Assembly (NCBI RefSeq): GCF_018139145.2
Contig: NC_059471.1
Span: 216,709,494 to 216,773,493 of the forward strand
Source: Gymnogyps californianus
Lineage: Eukaryota; Chordata; Aves; Accipitriformes; Cathartidae
Length of the DNA: 64,000 bases
Direction of reading: 5' to 3'
Positions within the stretch are counted from its first letter, which is position 1. Each line of letters starts with the position of its first letter. Under the pieces are notes generated by a model that was not told where the DNA came from, did not search any database, and saw only the letters and a program-made list of their open reading frames with translations. The position numbers and the translations under genes were made by a program. Shown here piece after piece: positions 12,308 to 26,300 of the stretch.

Positions 12308-15300
12308 CTGTACAGACCCAATTTAATATACAAGTTCTAGACTCTGTCTGAAAAGGGATGTTCTTTCTTTTGTTAAAGCCCCTTTTCTCGAGATTGTACA
12401 TGGAAAATAGAGACATGTCTTTATGGCTGCAAGTGGATGACGGTGTCCGCTCTACCCAAGCTCTGAGCAGCTGGAGGCAACGCCAGCTCCAGGCTGGCGG
12501 TCACATTACTGCCTAGCACACTTCTGTGCCTGAGTTAATAACCCTCTTCATCCTGTCATATATGTGTAGGAACTCATCCATGTAGATATGCCCATAAAGA
12601 AATACGTTTCGGTTGAGTCAACACCAACTTCTACAGTATCTTGCCTTTTATAAGGATTTCATTGCATGAGGTGACTGAAGACTGTAGCGTTTTGTATAAA
12701 TGACCCGGCTAGTGAGCAAATGCTTGCCATTCTTAAGAGAGTTTTGACTTTTTGTAGTTTTCTGGCTTATGGTGTAGATCTGGATGGTGTGAAACACTGT
12801 GATAGCAGATGGTTTTGTGCCTGAGAGCACTCGGGATGTCTCCTCTGTTGTACTCTTTTGGTGTGTGCCAGGGAGAGGCCAGGTCCATCTTCGTGAAAAT
12901 TCCTGTTACGTTACCTCTTGGCTGTGCCACTGCAGAACAAGCCACAACTGCTTCAGCCGCCTTGTGTCCCAGCCGTGCTGAAGGCATCTGACAGTGCTTG
13001 AAATGAAGGTGATCTCCCGCTGTTGGTATCTGGAGTGAAGTGTTTCGAGGGATGGGAAGCAACTACTGCGTACTTGTTTTACATCACCACCTCAGTATCG
13101 CAGCTGTAAATCAGTGTCCAGTTGTCCTAGGTGTGAATAAGCATGGGGTTTGGGTTTTATTTTAAAAAAACAAGCTAGCAGAAGCATGAGCTGGCTCTGC
13201 CAAGGATATGAGGAACACTGTCCTAAATGGTTGCACTGCAAAGGCTTTTGGAGGATTCAGGAGAGCATTTGATTTGCTAAGCATACTGTTGGGGAGATTT
13301 TGAAGAGTGATTTTAAAAAACAGAGGAAAGATGCCATAAATGGTAAGCATTGAGGAGAGCATTGAGGTAATTTGAACTATTTCCATATTGAGCCATTTCG
13401 CAAGTTTTGGTGGCAAGATTCAGACCTTTTTGCTTGCAAAGAGTTAAATGCAGTTCTTGACAGCTGGGGCATGAATGCTGCATAGACATCCTTGCATTTG
13501 TTTTGAACTTTAAAAAAAACAACAGTCTGATTAGTTGGAGCGGGTTTTCCCTGAGGGAAGACTATAGAGTGTAATTTCATTACAAAATATAGTGCTTGGA
13601 GATGAACTGGAGTTGGAATTTTTTTTTTTTTCCACCCTAAGGGATTTGACATTTCTATTTCTTGACATTTCTCTCATTGTTACACTAGCTTCTTTGTGCT
13701 GCTTTTTTTTTTTCCCCCCTCCCCTGGTGAAACTGTAGCTGTCTCCTTGAAGCTTGGAGTGTCTTTTCTTGTAGGTAAAACTGGTAATAGTTTGAATTAG
13801 TTCAACAAGCAGATGGTTGGAAAAGGAGGCTACGCTATAGTGTATAAGTGTGTAGCACTGGGACATGTGATCTATTGCCAAAAAAAAAAAGAAGAACTAG
13901 TGCCTTGAACACGGGTACGTTTAAAACTGTCATTAGGAAAGGATGTTACGTGGTAAAAAGAGAGGGGTAAAAATAGTAATGGGTTACTCAGAGGTCTGGC
14001 TTAAGGTATGTTAAGTGTGTCAAAAGTAGCACCTGAGATAATTTTGTTCCTGGAGCCCGTTATTTTAAGAATAATGGATGTTTGTACGATGTTTTTCTGA
14101 TTTCAGCTGCTTCTCTTCACCACTCTTTTCTGCAGTCTTTGAGTTAAGTGGTAGCATAGCAAGCCAGCTCATCTAATGCGTTGGAAGGCTTTGTCATTTA
14201 TTCGCAAGGGAACGGAGTAGATATTTTTCTACCTTCATCTGCGATGATCCCATGAAAGGCATGTCACATTGCGTTCTGGTAATGGGTAACAGTCTTCTGG
14301 CAGTTTACAGCATTACGGCTATTCACAGCTTTCTGCCAGCACAGCGATGTCGGTTAGGGATGTTAGAGAGTCTTATCCTCTACAACCAAAGTCCCCGCTG
14401 TAATCACAGCTCTACAGGCAAAGCTATAGTTTTAATCAGTTATTGCATGGCTTGTTTGTACAGTATAGCTTTACTTTAATGGTATAAAGCTATTTTACAT
14501 TAGACAGAGGTCATCATCTGAGATGAGGTGGTTTCCACCTTTATTTTGATTCCTCGTAATATTTCATCTGGTCAAGTGTGATGCAATTGTTTTTGCAAAT
14601 GTGTTGGGAAAGAATCTTCACTCCAGCAGCTGGCTGGTGGTGAGAGGCACATAGTCATCTTTCCTGCCTAAATCCTTTGATTTTCACTGCTCTGAAAAAA
14701 AAGCCTGGAAAACTGAGCCAGGCATCAGCCCTACAAAAAACATTCCCATTATTAAGAAGGAGATAAATTCCTCCTTAAGACAGAGCAAACAACATTTTGC
14801 TGATACTCTTATTGCTTTAATTCCTATCTAATTTTATAGACTGAAGCATGGTCATCGTAATTGCTGAGCACATGCTGGTTGGGCTCCTTGCGTGCTGGCG
14901 GCTGCTGGGGTGCAGCGTACGCTGAGGATCGGTGCCTGCCCGCTGCTCGGCACCAGCCGACAACTTCTTTCTCGATGCCCCGCAACACAACGCCTTGCCC
15001 TAGGAGTACGATACAGGTCTCAGAATTCGGTGGGAGGTGGGAAACCTTTTAGATCTGCAGCTTCTCCTGTGTTGTGGGACCCTTTGTATTACCGAGTGTC
15101 GCTCCAAATAACACAACCCTGCTCCTGTCTTATAGTTTGGCTGCTTTCCTCAGTTGTAAGTAGCCCTTGTAGGGTAAAAATGGAGGTGGGGGGGGAAGTG
15201 CTCTCTGAATACTCCCTCCATCAGATAAGGCTTCTACTGTTTCTGATTTTTCTTGATGAACAGTAGTTTTCAAAGTAAGTTTTGTGGCTGTTTGAAGCTG

Positions 15301-18300
15301 AAAGGTTAGGACCACAGCAGAGGGGGACCTCTGAACTCAGTACTCCTTTCAGCTGCAGAATGGCTTACATCTATTTTTAAAGAGCGAAGGATGGATTTGC
15401 AGACTGCAGTTATAGGTGGTACAACACAGCTTGGAGATAACGTTGTCCAGAATTTTCAGTGTTACTGCAAGAAGAAGCTTCCACGCCTAAGGAATGTACT
15501 CCAAGGCATAGGAATAACTTTGGTTTGTGCCCGTTCCTCTGCCTTCTTTTAAAGTATACACTTGATGCCAAGTTTAATTTTTGCTTTTGCCATTTCTAGT
15601 TGCTCTGTACTAGTGTGTGCGCTTCTGCTTCTTGTGGTTGAACAAAAGGGCACATATTTCTTTTAATTGTGAAATTAGAATACAAAGTATTCGAAGATAT
15701 AGGTAAGACTCTACCGAGCTAGATAGTTACTGTTGATGGAGCCTGCTGAAGCAGCAGAAACCACAAATTAATTTTTTTTCTGATGAAGCTGAAACATTCA
15801 AATCTTGGCTTCTGTAGCCTATGACTGTTGAATGGTTTTAAGTAAAATTTAAAATAAGAAAATGGTTAGTACTTGAATAGTTTTTTCAACATGTACCTTT
15901 TGAGCTTTTCTTATCCTTGATACCTGCACGGCAGTAGCAACAAGTAAAAAGAAAAAATAATTTAAAGAACTCTCTTAAGAAATTTCTGTAAAACGGAGCT
16001 CATCGGAGTTCTTGGTCATTGCTTAGGAGAAATCTTAAGTTTCCTGCCTATAGCAATGTACAGAAACACATATGGAAAGGACTGGTCGTTCTTCTTTCTA
16101 GAGCTTGTTATATTAGATGCAGTGTGATTCTGACATATTGGCTCCTATGAAATTGTGTTTTATTAAAGTCGCCAGGTTATTCTTGTGCTAGCAATGGCTT
16201 TGATTAAGCACTGTATTAGGGTCATATCCTGGAATAACAGCATTTCTAAATCCCTGGCTGCATTTGAAAGAATTGTGATTAAAGTTCTGGCTGTTTTCCT
16301 GCAATTGCTAATGTCTGCTGAGGGTTGAGTTACCCTCCTTTTTATTGGCGCTTGAGTTCTGTTACAGCCCCACGCGATTTCGTGCCAATATCAGTGACAG
16401 TCTCCGGGGGGAAGCAGTTTTGCATTAAAATGCAAGAAGTAAAAGCTGTAGCAATATTAACACAGGGGTCTAGAATTTCCAGTGCGACTTAATAGCCATG
16501 GTGTTGCTTGTTTTCTAAAGTCTGATTCATCTTTGATTGAATTTCGGGCAAAACAAAGCAAGGAGGATAAGGAGGTGGGGAAACCCATCTAAAAGAGATT
16601 ATGGATGAACAGGTTGAAAAATGCTGCCTGACAGGTCGTACTCTGAGCAATCTGATAATTTCTGCTGGCGCAAGGAGTTGTTTTGTGCATTTTGTGCACT
16701 GACATGGACAATCCATTCCGGTTCCCTTGGGGAAAACCCATGTTATTAGTAGGGATCATTCTGCATATTGCTGGAAAATGAATTAATTCACACTAGTGTA
16801 TGCACAGATGAGGAGTAAGGACATTCTTTTGTTATTATAAATTTATTGAGGCATCACAGTGTTGAATAACCAAGTAGGATTTATTTTGCCTTGTTTCACA
16901 TGTCAGATTTGTAACATTTTCAAGATTTGTCAAAAGATTGGCAAATTTATCTTCATTAGAACTGATTCATTCATTAATACGTGGAAAACAAGTCTATGAC
17001 AGCTTTCTTGGACAGTGTGATGGTTGCTGTAGTCCCAGCTGTGTACAGTTTCTGAGCCCTCTGTTTCCTTCCTGTGTGCTCAAGTTAAAAAATTAACCGT
17101 TTCTGTAGATGTATGCTTCTTCTGGCAGACCGTACAACTTTTTACACTGTTTATTTCATTATTTCTCATACCAGGCCCATAAGAGGGGCTATAGCATATC
17201 TGCCCCATCTCAGAAGCGGGTGGGTGGAGATGAAGCCTTGTCGAACGTCATGCCACGAGCTTACGGCCTTGCCAGATGTATCTTGCTGTAACTACCAATT
17301 CCTTTGTCTAAAATGGCCGTGAACTTTTAAGTATTACAAAGGAAGATGAAATATGAGAAGTTTTAAACAGTTTATAAGAATATAAAACAATAAATGACTA
17401 TGTCAAGAAATATCTTTGTCTTATTTCACTTGCTTTCTCTGTTTGCTCACTGTTTTTTTTTCTTCTGACATTAAAACGGAATAGAAAACATGTCAGGAAT
17501 ATAAAAAATTCAGGTAGGAGCCATTTGCCACTACAGGAGATAAGATAAAGAAAGCTTTGAGAAGAAAATAGTTGAAAAGCGAATGCAGTATGTAAGTAAT
17601 CACAGTTCATTAGCTCTAGCATGTTTTCTGGCTTCGGATAAGGATTTATGCTGCAGCCATGCTTTGGAAGAGCTTACATCTGTACACACTAGTTTGAGGG
17701 AAACCAACAAAATAGTAAATATGCAAGCTGACAAATACATTAATCAAAGTGCCTGCTGCTGAGTCGCGTGGCCTGGGGAAAAAAAAAGAGGAGAAAGAAA
17801 AGTATGCATTTTAAACAATTTCTGTAGCTGAAAGGAGACTTTACATATGTGGCTGACACACTGATCAAATGATAAAGTAGAGTCAAATTGAACCTCAACC
17901 TTTTGTACAGCCTGTGAAAGTGAAGGCACGCTGCAGTTTTTCAAGGCAGATGGAGTGTGAGCAACTAATAAATCAGGTTTTGAAACATTAAAGAGCAACT
18001 TATTTAAATGCATATGGTGTTGGATCTCAGACAAGACGGTATAGGAGAGCGTAAAAGGATTGGGCATGGGAACATCAGCAGAACAATATGTCTGCGCACC
18101 AGCTATGTGACTGCATCCAAATCAGCTTCTTGTACTGAAGTCCTGCTATGTACTAAATGAAGGGTAATGACTGTTGGTCAAAAGCAAGCAGGAGAAGCTG
18201 TTTTGGGCAGAAATTTCAGGCCATGAATGGAATAGGTGGTGCAGTCAGTTTGGTAAGTTAGGGCCATATTCTGTGTTAAATGGAAAGCTGAAGTCTAAGC

Positions 18301-20271
18301 GTGAATTTAAAAACAGTGAATAAAACCTTTGTTCCTTTTTGTCTACAGCATTTCTCAAAATAGCTTTACCGGGGAAGGTTGGAGTCACCGTTACAGTTCC
18401 CCTTTTTGGGAAACTGAAACGCAGAAACCTGATCAAGGTCAGAGAGACCATCTTGGACCCATGGCTTGAATCCAGATCTGCAGTTGAGCACTAGTAAAAA
18501 TTTTTATCTGAAGTCTGGGCTGCATGATCTGCATCAGCTGCCTGTTGGTTTCTGGATTGATTTGTAAGGTTTTGATAGCAATGTGTATTCTCACGGCTGG
18601 GAACTCTGGACCTGTACAGAATGAAATGCCACGCTGCTGTCATCATGGTGCTTGTGCTCCCTTTGAGCAGAGAGGGAATTTGTTGCAGTATTGCCTCTCC
18701 TGCTTTTGGAAATCGTTCTTCCTTCAGCATGGTTTGAAGCCGAGTGTGTGCTCTACAAACGTGAACACAAGCTACAGCTCTCTTCCCTTCTTTCCCAGTT
18801 TTATTCCTGGAAGGGATTTATGATGGTCCAGCCATCAGACTTGACTTGACTTCAGCTGGGTTTTTTAGATCATTGTGGTGACTGACATGGTCCCAACCCA
18901 ACAGCAAACAGGGTTGGTGCATGTTTTGGAAGCTCTGGACTCCTGTGTCTGTACTAGTTCCCCGGCACAACAGCTCCATTGCTCCATGAGGCAAACTGAG
19001 AGGCAGTGAGGAGCTCTGCCTGAATTTCTGCACATTTGTGTTTTTCCAGTGAAAGCTTGTTAGGCTGGAAAGCTGCTCTGCAGCCCGCGTTAGGGAGCGT
19101 CACCCCAAATGCTGCTTCTGGGAGAACTGCTGAGATTTTTTTTCCACTTAAGGCAATATTACAGAAATGAAATGTGATGTACTTTATAACCTTAAAGGTC
19201 AGCTTCCTTGTCTTTCTTCCCCCGCTTCACATCTTTTTCATCTTAATTCTGACCCCACTGCTCTGTCAAAGAAGAAAAATATTTACTAACTAGCTGAACA
19301 GACCGAATTGTATAGTATATAGTGGATTTAGGGTGTACCTGTACTTGGCTACGGCAACGTTGATATCTCCTGTGCAGAGTTTTTAGTGCCAGTGACAAGT
19401 GATGGACAGACTGGAAGCTGGGAACAGTCTACTGCCCTTTGAGACAGTTAATCATCTCAGAGCTCCCTTCCTACCACTGCAGAGCCCTCGCCCCAAGGAC
19501 TGACAGCCAGTACTTTACAAGTAGTTAGCCATCTAATTCCCATTGATTTTTGGTCTCTTGTAGCGCCGATGTCATCATCTCTCTGATCTCTGTTGCTTTT
19601 GGTAGGAGGTAGCGTGCCTATATGTTTTTAAACATCAGTCCCTTACTCCTGATGGTCTGGTCTATAAAATCACAGTTGCCATGATTAAAAAAAGAGTGCG
19701 TGATTAAGAGAAGCAAACAAGAAATACAATCTTTCCTCTGTCAGAAACCTTTGCTAAATTGCTTCTCCCCTCAAGCAAGAAAGTAATCAAGTATTGGCCG
19801 GAGCTTATTCTTGTCTATCTTGATAACACGTGGATTTATTATTTTTTTTTTTTGTCTGGTGCATCTCACCTCCCTCCCATTGCAAGAGAGGGAATAGGAG
19901 CCCCACATGCTGTGTCGGGGGCAGGTAGGTAACTGCCAGAAACAGCAGCCGTGGAGTGCTCTCTCTACTGCAGTTTGTGGGTGAAGAGGACAGAGGGAAC
20001 ATCCTTGCTACGTAGGAGCTGACACAATAGTCTGCCTAAAATAATCCACTAGATACCACTAGAAGATGAGATCTCTCTTCTCTGGTCTGTGGAGCCCTAA
20101 AGCGGTGGGCGTTTGAAGGGCTTTCTAGAAGAATTTTGTGTCATTCACTTATAAATAACCTTTGCTTTACTGTATTACTTGGAGTGCCGAGTTTCAATTC
20201 CAGTTGCATTGGCAGACCCGTAACAGCTCCCATGCGTGGTTTGTAGGAGTCCAGCAAGAAGGGAAGAGAAC

Positions 20272-20372
20272 ATGGCTCAGAAACAGAAAATTATTAACCC
20301 AGAGTTGACCTACACCAGCGGGAAAGTGCAGTGTTTCGAGGCTGTCTGCCAAACAGTATTCTTAATAAAAAT
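20272..20372 (+). other. Candidate first coding exon with ATG
   Basis: An ATG in strong context (GAGAACATGG) opens MAQKQKIINPELTYTSGKVQ, followed by CFEAVCQTVFLIK. The frame reaches AAAAAT|GTAAGTC, a strong donor, at 20372, which would leave phase 2. If unspliced, the ORF ends at a TAA inside the donor (34 codons). A possible acceptor, GGTTTGTAG, lies upstream at 20232, so the piece could also be an internal or second exon. It cannot splice straight to the exon at 27108, because that join would create an early stop. I do not recognise the peptide. Confidence 0.3.
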
Positions 20373-22146
20373 GTAAGTCTTCAAAGATGGTGTTTGTTCA
20401 AAAGGAAAGGTCTATGGATTTGGAAGTTTAATGATTATTTTCTGTGGAGCTGGCCTGCAAACACAGGCTGGTTGGAACATGGGGCTGGACACTTCTGGGG
20501 TTCCTATTATATTTGTTCAATTGGATAAACCTACTCAGCTTCAGGGAAGACCTACCTCGCTTCTGTCGCGCTGCTTATAGGGCTGCCTGTCTAAGGTCAA
20601 GGCTCTTGAAGCGCTCACAAAAGCTAATTTTAGGTGCAGGATGCTGGATTCCCTACGTGCTTTGTTCCCTGGTGGAAACCAGTCTGGAGAGTGGTCCAGA
20701 TCCTTCCCCATCCCTTCCCTCTTCCCTGCTGAGGTCTGATGGTGTAGGAAAGCAAGTGCCAGGACAGCTGGTTGCTGAGCCCTTAATTCAAGCACGCGCT
20801 GCACCACGTGGGCTCTACTAAAGCAGGTATCTTAGAGCAGTTTGAAAAATGGCCTGAATGCAGTTAAGTTTGATGATTCAAGACATGCAAAAGAATTTTA
20901 GAGAAGATCGATTATGTCTGTTTCCTTATAAAAAGAACTTAAATGTGCATGCCAATACATTGAATCACTGCTGTGAATCAGTATAGTAAAACCAGGACTT
21001 GATGCTTGTGTTATGTGTGGCTTTAAGGGGGTGCAGTTGTAAGACAATAGAGTCCTAACGTACAAAAATATGAAAAAGCAGGAGTCTTCCATTATAAAAC
21101 TCCATAGTTACTGTTCTGTAATAGCACAGATCAATCACTTTTTTCTCTTGAGCTCTGTTTTATAATAACCTGCTCTGCTCTCTTTGGGCAGCTTTTGCTT
21201 TCTTCCCTTTCATGCTAAATGAAAATTTGTGTTTCCATACCTTGAAGATGGTGTGCAGGTAATAACTATGTTGTTGATCTCCACATAATCAAGAACTTTT
21301 GGGAAGGACCGTAACATCTAAACTGGTTCCTTTTCTCCTATAAGTTTGCTCTGATGCTCAGAGTGGAGGAGGTGGCATTGATTTGCAAGCTGTGTTGATT
21401 GCTTGATTGTTGTTGTGGCTTCAAAGCCTGTTTCTTTATTCTTTTTATGGTTGCATAGATTAACGCGAAGTGGCTCACTAGGAAAGGCGCTTTGATCACA
21501 GAGAGGTGCCGAAGAATTGTTCACTACGTGCCTGGAACCTGTTTAGCTGAAAAGTTTGCAGTCACAGAGAGATTAATGAAGTTGTCCTGTGCTAACACAG
21601 GGGATGGGAGGGGAAGAGAGCAGAGAGGGAAGGTTTTGCCTATGGTACTCATGGTTTTCGGGTGCTTGCTGTTTCTATTGAGACCAAATTAATATTTCTT
21701 GGAAGTTTTGGAAAGGGGTTTACTTATTAGCCAAATATCTTTGTGTCTGAAAAATTTTTGTGTCTGATAGGATTTAGAGCGTATCGGGGCTGAGGATGAA
21801 ATGCATTAAGACAGATATAGCTCTGAAACAATTAGGTAATGTGTTACGGTGCTCTGAAGTGACAGTGTAAGAAATCTCACCTTTTAAAAGTACTCTTATT
21901 AGAGACAGAGAGAGCTGTCCTTACATTGTTGTTAAAAAAAAAAAAATTGCTTTATTACTTACTATGACTTTAAAAAGTGCAAGGAGCTTCTTAGAAGATG
22001 CTGAGCTGCCTCCTCTCCGATGTCTTCACGTCCTTCAAGGAACAGATCAAGAGAGGGAGTAGTGTGAGATTCCTCTTCAAAAGTGATGTTGAAGAGTAAA
22101 AACTTCCATACAAATCTTGGAGCTTTATGGAGAAAATGGTTTCAAT

Positions 22147-22202
22147 TAAAAAAAAAAACAACCCAACAAAAAAAACAAAAATAAAAAACCAAAACAAAAA
22201 AC
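22147..22202. repeat. A/C-rich low-complexity tract
   Basis: This is about 56 bases of A runs interrupted only by C and one T (an 11-base A run, then CAACCCAAC, then A8 CA5). It has the look of an expanded and mutated poly-A. No retroposon body is evident to its left. Confidence 0.8.
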
Positions 22203-23172
22203 ACTAGGAAAAGGAAATGCAAACACTGTTATTGTCTCTGGTTTTTTGTGGATTTGTTTGTGGGTTTTGGTGGTTTTTTTTTTTAATTTAGTGGTAGAGA
22301 AGTTACCTTGATAAATGAGGAAATCGCAGGATAAGTCTCAGTGTGATCTTTTTTTACGAATTAGGATCCAGCTTTTTCTGTAGACATGGCAGTCCTTGGT
22401 TATAGAAGGTAACCAGCATTACATTCATTGCAAAATTACGGATCAGGAAACTCCTTGCAGTGTGTTCCAGGGTTTTGTCTTTAAATGAGGAGCCGTGATT
22501 TGTGTGATGGAGCGTATCTAACTTAAGGTTTGCCTTCGGTACTGTTTCAGTACACAGAATAGGTATAGGAATACTGAGAAGAAGTTTTAATTCATTTGCA
22601 AAGCACCCTGAGATGCTTTCTGAAGAATGCTAATCCTTAGCATTTCTATCATGTGCTTCAGTATGTTTTCCATACAGAGTAAATTAGCAAAGCCCAGGTA
22701 TACCTCAAATTGTGGTGGGCAACTTTGAACTTGAGTTACTTCATGTCAGAAGAAACTCCTGTTTTTCTGAGGAGATCCCTTCTGCAACAAGAAATCTTGC
22801 CATCCTTCTTCTGAGACCTGCTCTGTATGTAGATAACAGGACATTAGCAGTAATCCTGGGATATCCATGACGATTATTTAAATTTCTAAAATACTAGGCA
22901 GAATGGAAAACTTGAAGCACTCTTAATGTTTGTTCAGACTTTAAATGCCTGCAGAGATTCTAGCTTTCTTGGTAATCTAATGCTTTTTCATATTGAAGCA
23001 TGACATTTTAGGCTCCATTTCAGAAACATTCAGCTGTGTTACTAATGGACCCGTCTCTGACTCCCACTTGCAGCGGTATTCAGGTGGGCACACTTCATTG
23101 CTAGCACAGCGTGAGGATATCATTAACTGTATGACAAATTTCACTTCACCTCAAAGTTTTTCTTCTCCTCCT

Positions 23173-23192
23173 CCCCCCCCCCCCCCCCCCCC
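23173..23192. repeat. Poly-C tract (20 bases)
   Basis: This is an uninterrupted run of 20 C following a TCTTCTCCTCCT pyrimidine lead-in. On the minus strand it is a G20 run capable of forming a G-quadruplex. Run length in such tracts is error-prone in sequencing. Confidence 0.9.
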
Positions 23193-23335
23193 AATTTATT
23201 ACTAGACAGATTAAATCAGCAAGCTCGTGCTCTTAAGAACTGCTACAACAATAGTACTTTCTGACAGCTGTGAAAGTTTGGGGTTTTTTCCTGGTGCCTG
23301 TGAAATGTGGCTATTATAGTTTCTTGCCTTACACT

Positions 23336-23384
23336 AAAAAAAAAACCCACCCAAACCAACAAAAAACCCAAACCCTGCAACCCA
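23336..23384. repeat. A/C-rich low-complexity tract
   Basis: A 10-base A run leads into CCCACCCAAACCAACAAAAA and further A/C-only sequence, similar in style to the tracts at 22147 and 35444. Confidence 0.7.
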
Positions 23385-26300
23385 AGTGAAGGATTTCTGT
23401 AGCGTGACATTGCCGAAGCAACGATGTATACTCTGTCCAGATGGTTATTGGAGTGCTGTGTACATCATGATGTTGTACGTCAGTGAGCATGGATGGTTAG
23501 TCCCGTAGTCAGTGCTTATACTGAGCTGTCATGGCAATAAAGTTGAGCACTTACATACAGTTGAAAATCTTCAGTGCTCACTGGGAATTAGGCTTTACAG
23601 CTCCTTTTCCCTAATGAGGCAGATAGTTTTCTTGTCTTGGAGTCTGCTCATGCATATGTGGCACGCGTTCGGGACAGCCCAGCAATACAGTATTTGCATG
23701 CTTAGCTCTTGTTTGAGAGACTATGCAAACTGCCTCTCTGGTAATCGTCTTGATAAGGAGAAAAAAAAAAAAAAACAACGAGCTTTTTTTCCACTCTTCC
23801 TTCATCTGCTACCTGTTTTCTGTGGAGCTGCCTGGTATTGGTTTCTTTGGATGAATGATCATTCACCTGCCTGCAAGAGATGCTCTTGCTGGGAAACAAT
23901 AAGGCTCAAGGGATATTTATGGTGTATTTTTATGGACGTGTTTGTTGGGTCTCCAGCACAGGGCATTGTCTGCAGCGGAGGTATCATGTTGGCTGGTCAA
24001 TGTAAACGCACATTTCAGACCTTGATGTGGTCAGGGAGGGTCCCCACTAGAGATTTCCCCTTGAATTTCCCGTTGAATATCCAGGCAAAGGCATCATAAG
24101 CTCTCTCTTGCTCCAGTTTGGGCTTTTCTCCAATGGCTATCGTAACGAAACTACTGTGTTGTAAATTGTGGTAAATGGCAGCATTTGCTTTGTGCTGTGG
24201 CCGTGCACGAATGGAGCTGTGCTGCTGTTGGGCTACGGCATCTTAGTTCAGGGTCCGTGGAGGTACGATAGCAGCGTCGAGAGAGGTAAAGGTAAGAGGT
24301 GCAGTGCGGGCTGCTGGCATTAGCAAGGACTGTTGCAATGCTGGGTTGTTGTTGGTATGTACGAGGCATCATCAGGAGTAAGATTTACATCTCAGTGTAT
24401 TTTTCAAGGTAAAATATTTAAATACAAACAAAATTACTTTTCCTCATAGCTTACGCCTACATGCAGAGCATTCATTATTATTAATTGAAAGCTAAGAGCA
24501 GAGAATATGTAAAAGCACATTTTTCTCTCAGTGCCGATTCTTCTCAAATCTCGCATAATATGGCCAAGCAGATAAGACAGATTGTTTTATTCCTTGCTAT
24601 GGAGTTCATCCCAGTCAATAATATTGATTAGTGCAGGGTGACTTGATGTAACAAGAATAACATCCCTTTCTTAATTTGAGCCTGTATTTCCTAGTTCATG
24701 CCTCAGTAGTTCATGCTTGGATGAATTCTTCAATAAGTCATTTAAGACACAGACCCCACTGGAAATTGCAGGCTCTGACATTAATAGGGGAAATGAATAA
24801 TTTTCTTTTCCTAGAGGTTGTGCCTCTTTTTTCCACGATTAAACTGTCACTTTGTGCAAGTTAACTTTTTAAAATGCGAAATGAAATCCCTGAGCTTTTT
24901 GGGTTTTAAGAGCTACCTCTTTCTAATTACAATCAGTAAAGTTTTATAAACTCTGTTCTCAGCTGCTTCTTTGTGCTTCCTGAGTCCTTATGTTAGCGTA
25001 GGATTTATCAAGAAGCTTCATGTCCTAACGGTGCATTTGGGGAGCTGAGTCAGCTTGTGGAAATACTGCGACTGCAGATATCCAGAGGGTGGATGCATGG
25101 ATTTCCCACTCCACAGGGAATTTAATATTGTCCCTTTTACCGGGGCACCAAAACAGCATCTTTGAATCTACACCAGTGCTGTGAATTGTTGTACAAAACA
25201 ATCCTGACCTGGGGGGGGACCGTTTAGGGTATGGAAGAACTGATGTCGGTGACCTGCTTGGTCCTTGGACGTTGCTGTGAGGTTGCTAACAGGAGGGTCA
25301 ATTAAATCAAGTCATCGAAGAGCTTTTTTTGTAGATTGGTTGCAGGTAATGGTCTAAAACATATAAACTTCACTTTGAAAAGAAGGTCGGAGTCACTCAT
25401 CGGTCGTGTTCCTCCTCTTACACTTTCCAATTTGGACACATTCTTCTTCTTGTTTCGAGGTAGACAGATGTCAGGGTCAAAAAATTCAATAATCTGCTGG
25501 TGTTGTTTTGATTTCAAGTACTTTGTCATTTTCCTGCCTATAAAGCTATCATAGTAATGTGATTAGGTTCTGTATTTATTATTATTCAATCATTAAGGAG
25601 AGTTCACATGCAAAATGAAAAGGGCTTGGTAATATCTGGGATATATAGACTTTGCCTAAGTTCGTATTTTAGGTTATTTAAGGTTCTTAGCCAAAAAACT
25701 TACTTGATAGGGTTGCTTGTCAGTTGATACCAGCAAGATGATGGTCTGTGTTTTGTGACAAGGGAGCATGACCAAAATACAAGGGATTATGTGCTGAATT
25801 GCTGCTAATTTCAGAATGAGATTTTTTCTGATGCTGTCACTTGTCTATGTGTGGGGCATCTGGCTTGTTCTCCTGAAAATGTTTTCTTCTGGAAGGGTAA
25901 CGAGTGGACTTTGTTGCCATCAGGAAATGCAAGGGTTTCAGGAAATTCAGATTTGCCCTCCTCCCTTTTTTCCTCTCTCAGTATCCTGATTTAAAGTGTT
26001 TTGGTGGTAGGAGCTGCCCATGGAAGTGACTTTGGTTCGGATGTAATGACATGCAGGTGGATGTTTCCATGCCACTTGAAGTCTTGCGGTCTGGGCCTGA
26101 GGTGTATAAATAATGCTCTCTGAGCTTGTGTTTTACTACCAAGGAGTGCGCCAACTCAACAAGCTTATTTTTCCCGTAGCTGAGAGCCTGTTCGTATGCA
26201 ACTGGAACTCAGGCGCCAGAGATTTCTGCTGGGGAATTACAGGACTTGGTGTAGGACATGGACTCCTGAGAGACCCAGTAGTGTTAAATGTAATAAATAA

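Larger units (their letters stand above)
10051..20230. other. Long stretch with no confident gene
   Basis: Only weak candidates occur here (11175-11265 plus, 12257-12307 minus). Low-complexity runs include T runs at 13620-13632 and 13705-13713 and a GA/A-rich patch near 17780-17800. The block at 14860-15060 is GC- and CpG-rich. No CR1, tRNA or exon pair could be supported. Confidence 0.4.

Noticed and set aside
23512..24099. Longest open frame of the window (195 codons, plus strand)
   Set aside because: It begins at GTG, passes through a 15-base A tract as a Lys run, has no domain or splice context, and its codon use does not differ from the flanks.
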